From an uncultured Eubacteriales bacterium (GTDB lineage Bacteria; Bacillota; Clostridia; Christensenellales; Aristaeellaceae), in contig CADBZH010000002.1 in assembly GCA_902799045.1 (NCBI GenBank), positions 62,001 through 126,000 on the forward strand: a stretch of 64,000 nt of DNA, given 5' to 3'. Shown one piece after another: positions 28,549-36,646 of this stretch; the stretch's first letter is position 1, and each line of letters begins with the position of its first letter. Made by a program: the position numbers and the translations under genes. The notes under the pieces were generated by a model. The model was not told the DNA's origin and made no database searches. It was given only the letters and a program-made list of their open reading frames with translations.

Positions 28549-29581
28549 TATTTTGCGGCGGGCGCTGATGAAGCGGCCCCGCCGGGAGGGCGAAAGGCCT
28601 CGTCGCGGCGGCGCGATCGCGCTGTGGGTCGTGCTGGCGCTGATGCTCGTTTGGGCGGTTCTTCACCTCCGGGATATCGGCGGCATGTTCGCCGCGTTCG
28701 GTGAATACCTGCAATACAAATTCATCCGGCGGGCGCTGGCGGTGGGTGCGCTGGTATCGCTGTGCGCGTCGCTGCTGGGCGTGACATTGGTGCTGAAGCG
28801 CTATTCGATGATCGGCGACGGCCTCAGCCACGTGGGCTTTGGCGCGCTGACCATCGCCATGTCGCTCGGCTTCGTGACGGCGGAGAGCCTGCCGGAATTC
28901 CTGCCGACAGGCCTGCGCGGCGGCATAGCGGCACTCTGCGGCGGCATCGCGGAGAATCCGCTGCCCTTTACGCTGGTGGTCGTGGTGCTGTGCGCGTTTT
29001 TACTGCTCCGAGTCAGCGAGCGCAGCCGGATGCGCGGCGATTCCGCCATTGCCCTGATCTCCACCAGCGCGCTGGCAACGGGCGTGATCGTCACCAGCAT
29101 GACCAGCGGCATGAACGTGGACGTGTACAACTACATGTTCGGCTCGATCCTGGCCATGAGCGCCTCGGACGTCTGGCTGTCGGCGATACTCTCTGTGGTG
29201 GTGCTGACGCTGTTCGTGCTGTTCTACCCGCGCATCTTCGCCGTGACCTTCGACGAGCCCTTTGCCCGGGCCACCGGCGTGAAGGCGGGAGGCTACAACC
29301 TGCTGATCGCCCTGCTGACGGCGCTGACCGTGGTGGTGGGCATGCGGATGATGGGCACGCTGCTGATCTCCAGCCTCATCATCTTCCCGGCGCTCTCGTC
29401 GATGCGGGTGTTCTCCCGCTTTCGCTCTGTCACGCTGTGTGCGGCGATCATTTCCGTGACCTGCTTTCTCGTGGGCATGATGCTCTCCTGCGTCTTTTCG
29501 CTGCCCACCGGCGCAGGCATCGTGGCGGTGAACCTGGTGGTTTTCATCGTCTTTTCGGCGATAGGCGCGGTGAAGGGCTGA
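28541..29581 (+). CDS. znuB: Metal (zinc) ABC transporter permease
   Basis: This ABC-3 family permease of 346 residues has about eight or nine membrane segments and the family blocks YSMIGDGLSHVGFGALTIAM, FDEPFARATGVK and RMMGTLLISSLIIFPALSSM. An N-terminal basic extension of about 25 residues (KRPRREGERPRRGG) precedes the first helix. The start is GTG at 28541, overlapping znuC. It completes the znuA-zur-znuC-znuB operon. Confidence 0.92.
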   Translation: MGDILRRALMKRPRREGERPRRGGAIALWVVLALMLVWAVLHLRDIGGMFAAFGEYLQYKFIRRALAVGALVSLCASLLGVTLVLKRYSMIGDGLSHVGFGALTIAMSLGFVTAESLPEFLPTGLRGGIAALCGGIAENPLPFTLVVVVLCAFLLLRVSERSRMRGDSAIALISTSALATGVIVTSMTSGMNVDVYNYMFGSILAMSASDVWLSAILSVVVLTLFVLFYPRIFAVTFDEPFARATGVKAGGYNLLIALLTALTVVVGMRMMGTLLISSLIIFPALSSMRVFSRFRSVTLCAAIISVTCFLVGMMLSCVFSLPTGAGIVAVNLVVFIVFSAIGAVKG

Positions 29582-29621
29582 TAACGGGAGAGGTTCCCGC
29601 AAGATTTAACATCGACTTTTC

Positions 29622-29650
29622 TTGCAAACAAAGCCCGGGCCTGCTATAAT
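29622..29650 (+). promoter_or_regulatory. Sigma-A-like promoter of infC-rpmI-rplT
   Basis: TTGCAA at 29622-29627 and TATAAT at 29645-29650 are 17 bases apart. Confidence 0.75.
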
Positions 29651-29655
29651 ATTCA

Positions 29656-29770
29656 GGTAAGCAGAAGCGCCGACTTCTCACCCTGCGGCTCACGCTGTAG
29701 CGGTTTCTGGAACGACAGAGGGCTCCGAACGGGGCTTGAAAGGGCGGCGCGCATGCGCTGCTCTTTTTCA
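29656..29770 (+). promoter_or_regulatory. Attenuator leader of infC-rpmI-rplT (L20-leader type)
   Basis: The transcript begins with a structured leader containing CTCACCCTGCGGCTCACGC and ends in a terminator: AAAGGGCGGCGC pairs, with G-U wobbles, with GCGCTGCTCTTT (29739-29767) and the arm runs into TTTTT. In Bacillota, L20 binds such leaders and promotes termination when ribosomal protein is in excess. The match is by position and architecture; the covariance model was not run. Confidence 0.7.
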
Positions 29771-29799
29771 TGTGGCAAATATTTAGGAGGTGTTTCGGT

Positions 29800-30312
29800 A
29801 TTAACGATCTCATGATTAACGAGGAGATTCGCGACCGCGAAGTGCGCGTTGTGGATCAGAACGGCGAACAGCTGGGCGTCATGTCCAGTCGCGACGCGCT
29901 GGCCCTGGCAGAGGAACGGCAGCTTGACCTGGTCAAGATCGCCCCGCAGGCCCGCCCGCCGGTTTGCAAGCTCATGGACTACGGCAAGTATCGCTTCGAG
30001 CAGTCCAAGAAAGAGCGCGAGTTCCGCAAGAATCAGAAGGTCATTACCGTCAAGGAAGTTCGCCTGTCTGCCACCATCGAGGATCACGACATTGACGTCA
30101 AGTTCAAGAACGCCGTGAAGTTCCTGAAGGATGGCAACAAGGTGAAGGTGACGATTCGCTTCCGCGGACGTCAGATCACCCACTCCGAAATTGGCCGCCA
30201 GGTCATGAATGAATTTGCCGAGAGGATCAAGGAGTATGGCACCGTGGACAAGGCCCCGCAGATCGAGGGCCGCAATATGTCCATGTTCATCTCTCCGAGA
30301 GCAACCGACTGA
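29800..30312 (+). CDS. infC: Translation initiation factor IF-3, probable AUU start
   Basis: IF-3 keeps 30S subunits free and checks start codons. The sequence INEEIRDREVRVVDQNGEQLG, PPVCKLMDYGKYRFEQSKKE and the C-terminal domain with RFRGRQITHSEIG are typical. AGGAGG (29785-29790) lies nine bases before ATT at 29800, giving INDLMINEEIRDREV; the first ATG (29812) is 21 bases from the Shine-Dalgarno and the ATG at 29770 precedes it. An AUU start is a well-known autoregulatory feature of infC. Confidence 0.94.
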   Translation: MNDLMINEEIRDREVRVVDQNGEQLGVMSSRDALALAEERQLDLVKIAPQARPPVCKLMDYGKYRFEQSKKEREFRKNQKVITVKEVRLSATIEDHDIDVKFKNAVKFLKDGNKVKVTIRFRGRQITHSEIGRQVMNEFAERIKEYGTVDKAPQIEGRNMSMFISPRATD

Positions 30313-30342
30313 TCTTACCCAATACGAGAGGAGGAAAACCCC

Positions 30343-30540
30343 ATGCCCAAGCAGAAGACGCACAAGGGCGCCGCAAAGCGTTTTAACCTCACCAAGAGCG
30401 GCAAAGTGAAGCGCGCTCAGGCCTTCAAGCGTCACATCCTGACCAAGAAGCCCACCAAGCGCACCCGTAACCTGCGCAAGGCCGCCTATCTGACCACCAC
30501 AGAAGGCAAGACCATGAAGAAACTGATTCCGTACAAGTAA
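30343..30540 (+). CDS. rpmI: 50S ribosomal protein L35
   Basis: The 65-residue basic protein begins [23 protein letters not shown] and contains [16 protein letters not shown], both family signatures. GAGGAGG precedes the ATG. Order infC-rpmI-rplT is the conserved bacterial operon. Confidence 0.97.
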   Translation: MPKQKTHKGAAKRFNLTKSGKVKRAQAFKRHILTKKPTKRTRNLRKAAYLTTTEGKTMKKLIPYK

Positions 30541-30555
30541 GGAGGCGAATCAACA

Positions 30556-30915
30556 ATGGCAAGGATCAAGCGTGCTGTCAACGCACAGAAGAAAAAGCGT
30601 AAGGTAATGAAGCTCGCCAAGGGTTATTTTGGCGCCAAGAGCAAGCAGTATCGCGCAGCCAGCGAACAGGTTCGCCGTTCTCTGCGCTATGCCTACATCG
30701 GCCGCAAGCTGAAGAAGCGCGACTTCCGCCGCCTTTGGATCGCCCGCATCAACGCGGCGGCCCGCATCAACGGCATGAGCTATTCCAAGCTGATCAACGG
30801 CCTGAAGGTGGCCGGCATCGACATCAACCGCAAGATGCTGTCCGAGCTGGCGATCTCCGATCCCGCCGCGTTCGCGGTGCTGGCGGAGAAGGCCAAGGCC
30901 GCTCTGGAAAAGTAA
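30556..30915 (+). CDS. rplT: 50S ribosomal protein L20
   Basis: The 119-residue protein begins [25 protein letters not shown] and ends with [20 protein letters not shown], typical of L20. It binds 23S rRNA early in assembly and, in Bacillota, also regulates its own operon through the leader. A strong terminator follows directly. Confidence 0.97.
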   Translation: MARIKRAVNAQKKKRKVMKLAKGYFGAKSKQYRAASEQVRRSLRYAYIGRKLKKRDFRRLWIARINAAARINGMSYSKLINGLKVAGIDINRKMLSELAISDPAAFAVLAEKAKAALEK

Positions 30916-30918
30916 AAG

Positions 30919-30956
30919 CAAACAAACAGCCTCCCGCGTGGGGGGCTGTTTGTTGT
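30919..30956 (+). terminator. Rho-independent terminator of infC-rpmI-rplT
   Basis: CAAACAAACAGCC plus CCC pairs with GGGGGCTGTTTGTTG around GCGT, immediately after rplT. The U-rich 3' arm continues as TTGTTCC. Confidence 0.8.
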
Positions 30957-30991
30957 TCCATATATAATAGCATCATCGGTCTGTCGCTGCG

Positions 30992-32374
30992 TCACTCGGA
31001 TTCGCCTTTCGCGGATGGGGACTCGTAGCCCTCTGGCAGCTCCGCCACCACATTGACGGTGAACTTCGCCTGCGCGCCGCTGTCGGCGGTCGCGGTGATG
31101 GTGGCCGTGCCGTAGCCGCCCACCAGGTCCACGCGTCCGCGCTGGTTCACGGTGGCGACCAGGTCGTTGTCGGCGGTCCAGACCAGGCGGGGGTTGTCCG
31201 CGTCGGCGGGGGTGATCGTCGCCTCCAGCTGGATCGGGATCACCGTGTCCTCGCGCAGCACGTACAGCCTGTCCAGGTTCAGCATCACGTCCTCCACGAG
31301 GGTCTGCACGTTGATCACGCTGCTGGCGATCTTGCCGTCGGCGGAGGCGCTGATGCGGCACTCGCCGCTGCCCACGGCGGTGACGACGCCGTTCTCCACG
31401 GTGCACACCGCGGGGTTGGAGCTGGTCCAGGTGATGTAGTGCTCGCTGGAACGCTCGTCGACGTGGCCGCTGGCGTCCAGGAAGCGCGGCTCCAGCGTCA
31501 GCGTGCGCCCGCGATCGATCGTCGCGGCGGTGGGGGAAATGTTGAAGTTGGCGGCGGGGGCTTCCACGGTCACGATGGCGCTGGCACTCAGCCCGTCGCG
31601 GGAGAATGCGCTCAGGATCGTCGAGCCCGTGCCCGCGGCGTAGATGGCGTTGTCATTCACCTGCAGGACGCTATCGTCGCTGCTGGCCCAGGAGACCACC
31701 TCGTCCGTGGTGTCCGCCGGCAGGTAGTAGGTGTTCAGGCGCAGATAGGTGCCCGTGCCGATGGTCACGTCCTCCGGCATGATGCGCAGGGCGCTGCCGG
31801 ACACGTGCACGCTCACGTCGGCGCTGGCGCTCAGGCCGTTCGCCGCCACGGCGGTCACGTGGGTCTCGCCGCCGCCCACGGCCACCACGCGGCCGATGGC
31901 GTCCACCTGGGCGATCGTCTCGTCGGCGCTCTGCCACGACACGGTTTTGTCCTCGGCGTCCTCGTTGAAGATGGCCTTGAGGCCGGTGATCTGGCCTTTT
32001 TCCATGGCCAGGTGGTCGGTGTTCAGCGCCAGCGTGTCCACCTTCGCGTCCTTCACGCTGATCTGCACCAGTGCCCGCGCGCCGTTTTCGGCGTCCAGCC
32101 GGATCTGGGCGCTGCCGCCGTTCACGGCGGTGACGACGCCGCTGCGATCGACGGTGGCGACGGCTTCGTTGGTGGAGGTATAGCTGACGGCTTGCCGGGG
32201 TTCGTCGGAATCCAGCCGGTAGGAGAGGGCATAGCTGTCACCCGGGTTCATGCGCACCGAGCGCGGATGGGCATAGAGATAGTCCTCATTGCCGAAGCGC
32301 ATCGGCGCGAAGAGCAGCGTCCCCCCGATCAACAGGGCGATCAGGGCGGTCAGCTTGCCGTAGGCGGTTTTCAT
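30992..32374 (-). CDS. Secreted protein with bacterial Ig-like (BIG_2) repeats
   Basis: The 460-residue protein has an N-terminal hydrophobic segment (about residues 7-24) acting as signal or anchor. It then has about five Ig-like repeats of 80-85 residues, each with a pattern such as VSWQSADETIAQVDAIGRVVAVGGGETHVTA (motif W/YxSxxxxVAxVDxxGxVxAVxxG). BIG_2 domains are extracellular beta-sandwiches of surface and adhesion proteins. No enzyme domain or LPXTG-type anchor is seen. It is monocistronic, convergent with rplT. Confidence 0.85.
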   Translation of the reverse strand: MKTAYGKLTALIALLIGGTLLFAPMRFGNEDYLYAHPRSVRMNPGDSYALSYRLDSDEPRQAVSYTSTNEAVATVDRSGVVTAVNGGSAQIRLDAENGARALVQISVKDAKVDTLALNTDHLAMEKGQITGLKAIFNEDAEDKTVSWQSADETIAQVDAIGRVVAVGGGETHVTAVAANGLSASADVSVHVSGSALRIMPEDVTIGTGTYLRLNTYYLPADTTDEVVSWASSDDSVLQVNDNAIYAAGTGSTILSAFSRDGLSASAIVTVEAPAANFNISPTAATIDRGRTLTLEPRFLDASGHVDERSSEHYITWTSSNPAVCTVENGVVTAVGSGECRISASADGKIASSVINVQTLVEDVMLNLDRLYVLREDTVIPIQLEATITPADADNPRLVWTADNDLVATVNQRGRVDLVGGYGTATITATADSGAQAKFTVNVVAELPEGYESPSAKGESE

Positions 32375-32479
32375 GGTGTGGGCCTCGCTCGATCACATAT
32401 TTCAACATTTATATTATACGAAACATTCCGGGCGCGGTCAACTGATTTTTTGTAACGGTTGCTTCCGCGCATTTTTTCC

Positions 32480-32508
32480 TTGCAAAGACACGGAGATTGC
32501 GTTAAACT
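32480..32508 (+). promoter_or_regulatory. Probable promoter upstream of the 93-residue protein and radC-like gene
   Basis: TTGCAA at 32480-32485 and TAAACT at 32503-32508 are spaced by 17 bases, 30 bases before the first start codon. Confidence 0.55.
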
Positions 32509-32538
32509 ATTGGTAGAAATCCACAAGGAGATAACGTC

Positions 32539-32820
32539 ATGAGAATCAAGCTGAACGAAGCGCAGGCGGCGTCACTGAAGGCGTTCCTGGAGGCCTGTGA
32601 GGACGCGGAACAGCTCTCCGCGCGGGAATATGTGGCGGACCTGTACGACATTGCCCTTCCGGTCTCGCTGGACCTGGTGTTCGTCAAGGGTGGCATCGGC
32701 GTGGACGGCGCCGCGGAGCTGAAGTATGACGCGGAGCAGGACGGCTGGTATATGGGCGAGCGCCTGGAGGATGCCGAAGCGGTGCTCGCGGCGCTGAAAG
32801 AGGCCGGCGCGCTGGAATAA
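32539..32820 (+). CDS. Small acidic protein of unknown function
   Basis: A 93-residue acidic protein begins MRIKLNEAQAASLKAFLEACED and ends with a second helix EDAEAVLAALKEAGALE around a middle part rich in beta-type sequence (LDLVFVKGGIGVDGAAELKY). AAGGAG precedes the ATG. Its stop overlaps the start of the RadC-like gene by one base (TAATG), so the two are coupled. I do not recognise a family. Confidence 0.7.
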   Translation: MRIKLNEAQAASLKAFLEACEDAEQLSAREYVADLYDIALPVSLDLVFVKGGIGVDGAAELKYDAEQDGWYMGERLEDAEAVLAALKEAGALE

Positions 32821-33611
32821 TGAAGCTGAAGCTGATCGACCAGAAGCCGATCGTGCGCACCGAGCCGCCGAAGATCGCGCCCGACACGCCGCCGATGCTG
32901 CCCTCGGACGCGCCGCTGGAGGAGAAGCGCGAGCACCTCTACCGGGCGGTGGAGCGCGCGCAGACGTTCATGCACAGACATCAGCCCCAGGATGAGACGC
33001 TTTCAGGCATCCGCCGGCTCTATCCCGCGCCGAAATACTTCCTGGAATCCAGCCGCCAGACGATGACCCGGACGGGCCTGTCCGAACTGGACGCCAGCTA
33101 TTACGCCATGATCCCGGCGCTCACCCGCACGACTCTCTCGCAGCAGTGGGGCATGAACCCGCGCCTCAACACGCTGTCGCGGATGTCGGCGTTCCTCCGT
33201 ACGCTTTACATCGGCGTACATGAGGAGCGCTTTTACCTGATCCTGCTGAACGGCCAGGGGAAGCTGATCCGCGCGGCGATGCTGCAAAAGGGTGAAGCGG
33301 ACAGCGCGCCCTTCTACTTAAACCAGCTTCTCACCACGGCACTGACGGAGGGCGCGAAATACATTGTGCTCTCCCACAACCACCCGCGCGGCACGCGGCG
33401 GCCCTCCCGGGAGGACCTGGCCTGCACGCTTCGGGCGCTGAACGCCGTCGCGCCTCTGGGGATCCCGCTGCTGGACCACATCATCGTGGTTCGCGACGGC
33501 GCGGTCAGCATCCGGGAATCCGGGCTCATTCCGGAGATACTGTGGCGTCCGCCGATGGTCAACAGCGCCATGGTTCGCAACTGGCTGGACGCGGAAACGC
33601 TGCGCGATTGA
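32820..33611 (+). CDS. RadC-like JAB/MPN domain protein
   Basis: The C-terminal domain (about residues 115-245) is of the RadC/JAMM kind: VLSHNHPRGTRRPSREDLA gives the metal motif His186, His188 and Asp199 (H-x-H-x10-D), with a matching upstream segment EERFYLILLNGQGKLI. The first 110 residues are unusual: a Pro-rich start (residues 8-32) and a helical part with GLSELDASYYAMIPALTRTTL instead of the ordinary RadC N-terminus. RadC proteins are not true recombination proteins and their reaction is unsettled; a zinc-dependent hydrolase is possible. Coupled with the 93-residue protein. Confidence 0.82.
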   Translation: MKLKLIDQKPIVRTEPPKIAPDTPPMLPSDAPLEEKREHLYRAVERAQTFMHRHQPQDETLSGIRRLYPAPKYFLESSRQTMTRTGLSELDASYYAMIPALTRTTLSQQWGMNPRLNTLSRMSAFLRTLYIGVHEERFYLILLNGQGKLIRAAMLQKGEADSAPFYLNQLLTTALTEGAKYIVLSHNHPRGTRRPSREDLACTLRALNAVAPLGIPLLDHIIVVRDGAVSIRESGLIPEILWRPPMVNSAMVRNWLDAETLRD

Positions 33612-33759
33612 TTTCAATATCTTAATAATTCGTGCAAACTCCACAGAAAATCCGTAAATTAACAAAAACGCAACCAAATCGTACTCAAATTACGCCGTAT
33701 TTCAACATTCGGCAGGTATACTGATTTTAGAACCAACCGTGCCGGAAGGAGGCCTCTGA

Positions 33760-34827
33760 ATGTATTTGGATCATCGCGTGACGGTGAAGATTGCCCGCGT
33801 CCTGAATATGATCGACCTGTCGGCCCTGCTGCTGGACAGCAGCGGCAATGTGATTCTGCCCGAGGGGGATATGCGCACCTTTACCATCCCGGAGGAGGCG
33901 CTTCAAAACCCGACGATTCCCTTCGTCTACGGCGCGATGACGCTGATCGGCACCGCCGAGGAGCAGCCCGTGTTCGTGTGCCTGCACGGCGACAGCGAAG
34001 ACGTGAAGAAGTGTGCCGTGCTGTGCGCGGAGCTCATCAACATGATGATGCGGGAGGACATGAGCCAGACCAACCGCGAACAGTCGCTGCGGCTGATGCT
34101 GCGCGGCGAGGTGGAGGGCGCGGAGTTTGAATCGCTGGCCGCCGAGCACGATATCCCGCTCAAGAAAAACCGCTGCGTGATGTATTTCTACTTCCAGGAT
34201 ATGGAGGTGGAGACGGCCATCCAGATGATGGGCGACGCGGTGGACAGCGAAGACGACGTGATCACCGAGGTCGGCCACCACTCCGTGGCCATGCTGAAGG
34301 CCGTGGAAGAGGAGGGCTTCACCGAGCTGGAGGAGTACGCCAACGCCTTCGAGAGCAGCTTCCTCACCGAGACCGGCACCACCGTCTACATCGGCATCTC
34401 CGACCCGCGTGAGGAGCTGATCGCCATTCCGGAGGCCTACGCCGAGGCCCGCGCCGCCATCAATGTCGGCCGCGTCTACCACGGGAATAAGCGCGTGTTC
34501 GTCTATCGCAACCTGCTGCTGGAGCGGTTCCTCAGCGATGTCTCGCCGGAGCTGGGCGCCAGCTACAACGCACGCATCTTCAACCGCAAGACCGCCAGGC
34601 TGTTCAACGACGAGATGGTCCACACCATCGAAACCTTCTTCGACAACAGCCTGAACCTGTCGGAGACGGCGCGCAAGCTGTACATTCACCGCAACACGCT
34701 GGTGTATCGCCTGGAAAAGGTGCAGCACGCCATCGGCCTGGACCTGCGCAACTTCGACGACGCGGTCACCTTCAAGATGATGATGCTGCTGGGCAAGGGC
34801 GAAAACAGCCGCAAGCTGCGCCTGTAA
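33760..34827 (+). CDS. PucR/CdaR-like transcriptional regulator
   Basis: The 355-residue protein ends with the PucR-type helix-turn-helix FFDNSLNLSETARKLYIHRNTLVYRLEKVQHAIGLDLRNFDDAVTFKMMM (about residues 285-340). The region before it, including the GGDEF-like remnant YIGISDPREELIAIPEAYAEARAAINVG, is as in CdaR regulators. The N-terminal part may sense a ligand. GGAAGGAGG precedes the ATG. Its position just upstream of a CtpA-like protease hints at control of that gene, but it may act elsewhere. Confidence 0.88.
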   Translation: MYLDHRVTVKIARVLNMIDLSALLLDSSGNVILPEGDMRTFTIPEEALQNPTIPFVYGAMTLIGTAEEQPVFVCLHGDSEDVKKCAVLCAELINMMMREDMSQTNREQSLRLMLRGEVEGAEFESLAAEHDIPLKKNRCVMYFYFQDMEVETAIQMMGDAVDSEDDVITEVGHHSVAMLKAVEEEGFTELEEYANAFESSFLTETGTTVYIGISDPREELIAIPEAYAEARAAINVGRVYHGNKRVFVYRNLLLERFLSDVSPELGASYNARIFNRKTARLFNDEMVHTIETFFDNSLNLSETARKLYIHRNTLVYRLEKVQHAIGLDLRNFDDAVTFKMMMLLGKGENSRKLRL

Positions 34828-34866
34828 TGCGTCCCGTGTTTCCGTCATACATTCAATAGCAGCCCG

Positions 34867-34894
34867 GACGCGCCGGCAAACTTGCCGGCGCGTC
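34867..34894. terminator. Hairpin between the regulator and the S41 protease
   Basis: GACGCGCCGGC pairs perfectly with GCCGGCGCGTC around AAACTT. It has no T-run; it may cap the regulator mRNA or reduce readthrough into the protease gene. Confidence 0.55.
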
Positions 34895-34914
34895 GCTGTA
34901 AACCGGAGGCAACC

Positions 34915-36153
34915 ATGAAAAACAGTTCCCTGCGCACCGTCGCCCTCATCTGGGCGGCGCTGATGATCGCCGTCGTATCCTCCACGGCCACGCTGCTGAT
35001 CTCCGGGCGAACGGCGCAACAGCCCGCCGCCCGCGAGGACCGCTGGGTCTCCCAGGAGGAATACGACACCATTCAGCGCTACAGCCGCCTGGATCAGGTG
35101 CGCGAGACCCTGCTCACGGAATACTATCATGAGCTGGACGAGGACGAGCTGCTGCTGGGCGCGATTCGCGGCATGACAGGCGCGGTGGGAGATCGCTATA
35201 CCTTCTACTACACCCCCGAAGAGCTGACCCGCGCCAACGAGAACAACGCCGGCCTCTATCGAGGCATTGGCGTGCTGCTTGAGAACAACAACGCGGGCCA
35301 GATCGAGATCGTGCGCGTCTATCCCGACAGCCCTGCCGAGGCGGCGGGCCTGCGCATGGGCGACGTGCTGCTGGCGGTGGACGAGTTTGAGGTGAACGGC
35401 TTTGACGGCCGCAGCTACAACGAGGCCGTCAACCGCATCCGCGGCGAATCCGGCAGCGAGGTGCGGCTTACCCTGCGCCGAAACGGCGAGCTCATCGAGA
35501 TCCCGGTGCGGCGCGGCGACGTATCGATCAGCTATGCCGACTACCGGGTGCTGCCGAACAGCATCGGCTATATCTCCATCACCCAGTTTACCGGCAACGC
35601 CGCCACCCGGTTCCAAGAGGCCGTCGAGGCCTTCCAGGCGCAGAACATCAAAGGCCTGGTGATCGACCTGCGCAACAACCCCGGCGGCCTGCTGGACCAG
35701 GTGGTCTCCATCGCGGACGAGCTGCTGCCAACCGGCGTGATCGTGTATGTGAAGGAGCGCGACGGCAACCGGCAGGACTTCTATTCCGACGAGGCGATGT
35801 ACGATGTGCCGCTGGTGGTGCTGGTGAATGACATGTCCGCCAGCGCCTCGGAGATCCTCGCCCTGGCGGTGCAGGCCTTCGACCGCGGCACCATCGTCGG
35901 CCTGAACACCTACGGAAAGGGCATCGTGCAATCGCTGGTCACCTATCCGGACGATGGCGCGGGCATCCAGCTCACCACCTCCAGCTACTTCGACGCCCTG
36001 GATCGCTGCCCGCAGGATGTGGGCGTGACGCCGGACATCGAGGTCGCCCTGGACGCCGATTCGGTGCCTCTGGTGCCCGATCCCGAGAGCGACAGCCAGC
36101 TCGCCGCCGCCCTCGAGGAGCTGAGCAGGCTGATCGACGCGGGCAGGGGATAA
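34915..36153 (+). CDS. S41 family carboxy-terminal processing peptidase (CtpA/CtpB-like)
   Basis: The 412-residue protein has an N-terminal membrane anchor (about residues 8-30), a helical cap domain, a PDZ domain (about 105-190; YRGIGVLLENNNAGQIEIVRVYPDSPAEAAGLRMGDVLL) and the S41 domain. The Ser-Lys-Gln triad is visible as Ser310 in MSASASE, Lys335 and Gln339 in YGKGIVQ, spaced as in B. subtilis CtpB. It should cleave extracytoplasmic proteins. ATG 34915 follows GGAGGC. No spoIVFB-type partner is nearby. Confidence 0.93.
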   Translation: MKNSSLRTVALIWAALMIAVVSSTATLLISGRTAQQPAAREDRWVSQEEYDTIQRYSRLDQVRETLLTEYYHELDEDELLLGAIRGMTGAVGDRYTFYYTPEELTRANENNAGLYRGIGVLLENNNAGQIEIVRVYPDSPAEAAGLRMGDVLLAVDEFEVNGFDGRSYNEAVNRIRGESGSEVRLTLRRNGELIEIPVRRGDVSISYADYRVLPNSIGYISITQFTGNAATRFQEAVEAFQAQNIKGLVIDLRNNPGGLLDQVVSIADELLPTGVIVYVKERDGNRQDFYSDEAMYDVPLVVLVNDMSASASEILALAVQAFDRGTIVGLNTYGKGIVQSLVTYPDDGAGIQLTTSSYFDALDRCPQDVGVTPDIEVALDADSVPLVPDPESDSQLAAALEELSRLIDAGRG

Positions 36154-36183
36154 CTCGATAGCAGTCGGCTGACGCTGGGAATC

Positions 36184-36249
36184 GATCCTTCGCTACGCTC
36201 AGGATGACAGGACTCCGTTTGGCGGTCATCCTGAGCGTAGCGAAGGATC
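36184..36249. repeat. GATCCTTCGCT...TCAGGATGAC palindrome, perfect 25-base arms
   Basis: The left arm (36184-36208) starts GATCCTTCGCTACGCTC and the right arm (36225-36249) is its exact reverse complement, with a 16-base spacer. It lies after the S41 protease gene and is the best conserved member of a family with copies at 21958-22026 and 62559-62631. Confidence 0.85.
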
Positions 36250-36321
36250 TTGTACGTTTGGATGTCAGGCAGCATCGAAAGAGATAACGGCTTCATCCCT
36301 CTGGTTTCCGCGAAGAGCCAA

Positions 36322-36350
36322 CAAAAAACCGCTTGAAAATCAAGCGGCTT
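36322..36350 (-). terminator. Terminator of the tRNA-Trp gene (minus strand)
   Basis: On the minus strand, CCGCTTG pairs with CAAGCGG around ATTTT and is followed by TTTTTTG, starting a few bases after the tRNA CCA end. Confidence 0.85.
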
Positions 36351-36424
36351 TGGCAGGGGCAGTAAGATTCGAACTCACAACAAAGGTTTTGGAGACCCAC
36401 GTGTTACCATTACACCATGCCCCT
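36351..36424 (-). tRNA. tRNA-Trp (CCA)
   Basis: Read on the minus strand, the acceptor stem AGGGGCA pairs with TGCCCCT, followed by discriminator G and an encoded CCA. The D-arm is GTGT...ACAC, the anticodon loop CTCCAAA gives anticodon CCA, and the T-arm is GTGAG-TTCGAAT-CTTAC. The anticodon stem has one T-T mismatch and one G-T pair, tolerated in tRNA genes. The ORF-like readings across this stretch are not genes. Confidence 0.95.
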
Positions 36425-36559
36425 ACGTTCTTGCGAACATCAGTTATTATACAGCATAAACCGCCGCTTGTCAATACTCTTTCCCAGAAAAATTGCGCAT
36501 CGGCAAGAAAGTTACATATAGAAGGATGTCGGACGAAAGTGTTAACAAAATATATTTTT

Positions 36560-36596
36560 CAACTTCCTTGACTAAATAGTGAGGAAGTTGTATAGT
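36560..36596 (+). promoter_or_regulatory. Promoter with overlapping operator-like palindrome before the CbiC-like gene
   Basis: TTGACT (36568-36573), 17 bases, TATAGT (36591-36596). CAACTTCC at 36560-36567 and its reverse complement GGAAGTTG at 36583-36590 flank the -35 box and fill the spacer edge. Such placement suits a repressor, but none is identified. Confidence 0.6.
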
Positions 36597-36646
36597 TGTA
36601 GCGATGGCGCGGAAAGGAAATTCGGTTCGCGTCAAATTGAAATGGA

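Noticed and set aside
36350-36571. 73-residue frame across the tRNA-Trp gene
   Set aside because: It reads through the tRNA and its upstream region; the tRNA is clear on the opposite strand.
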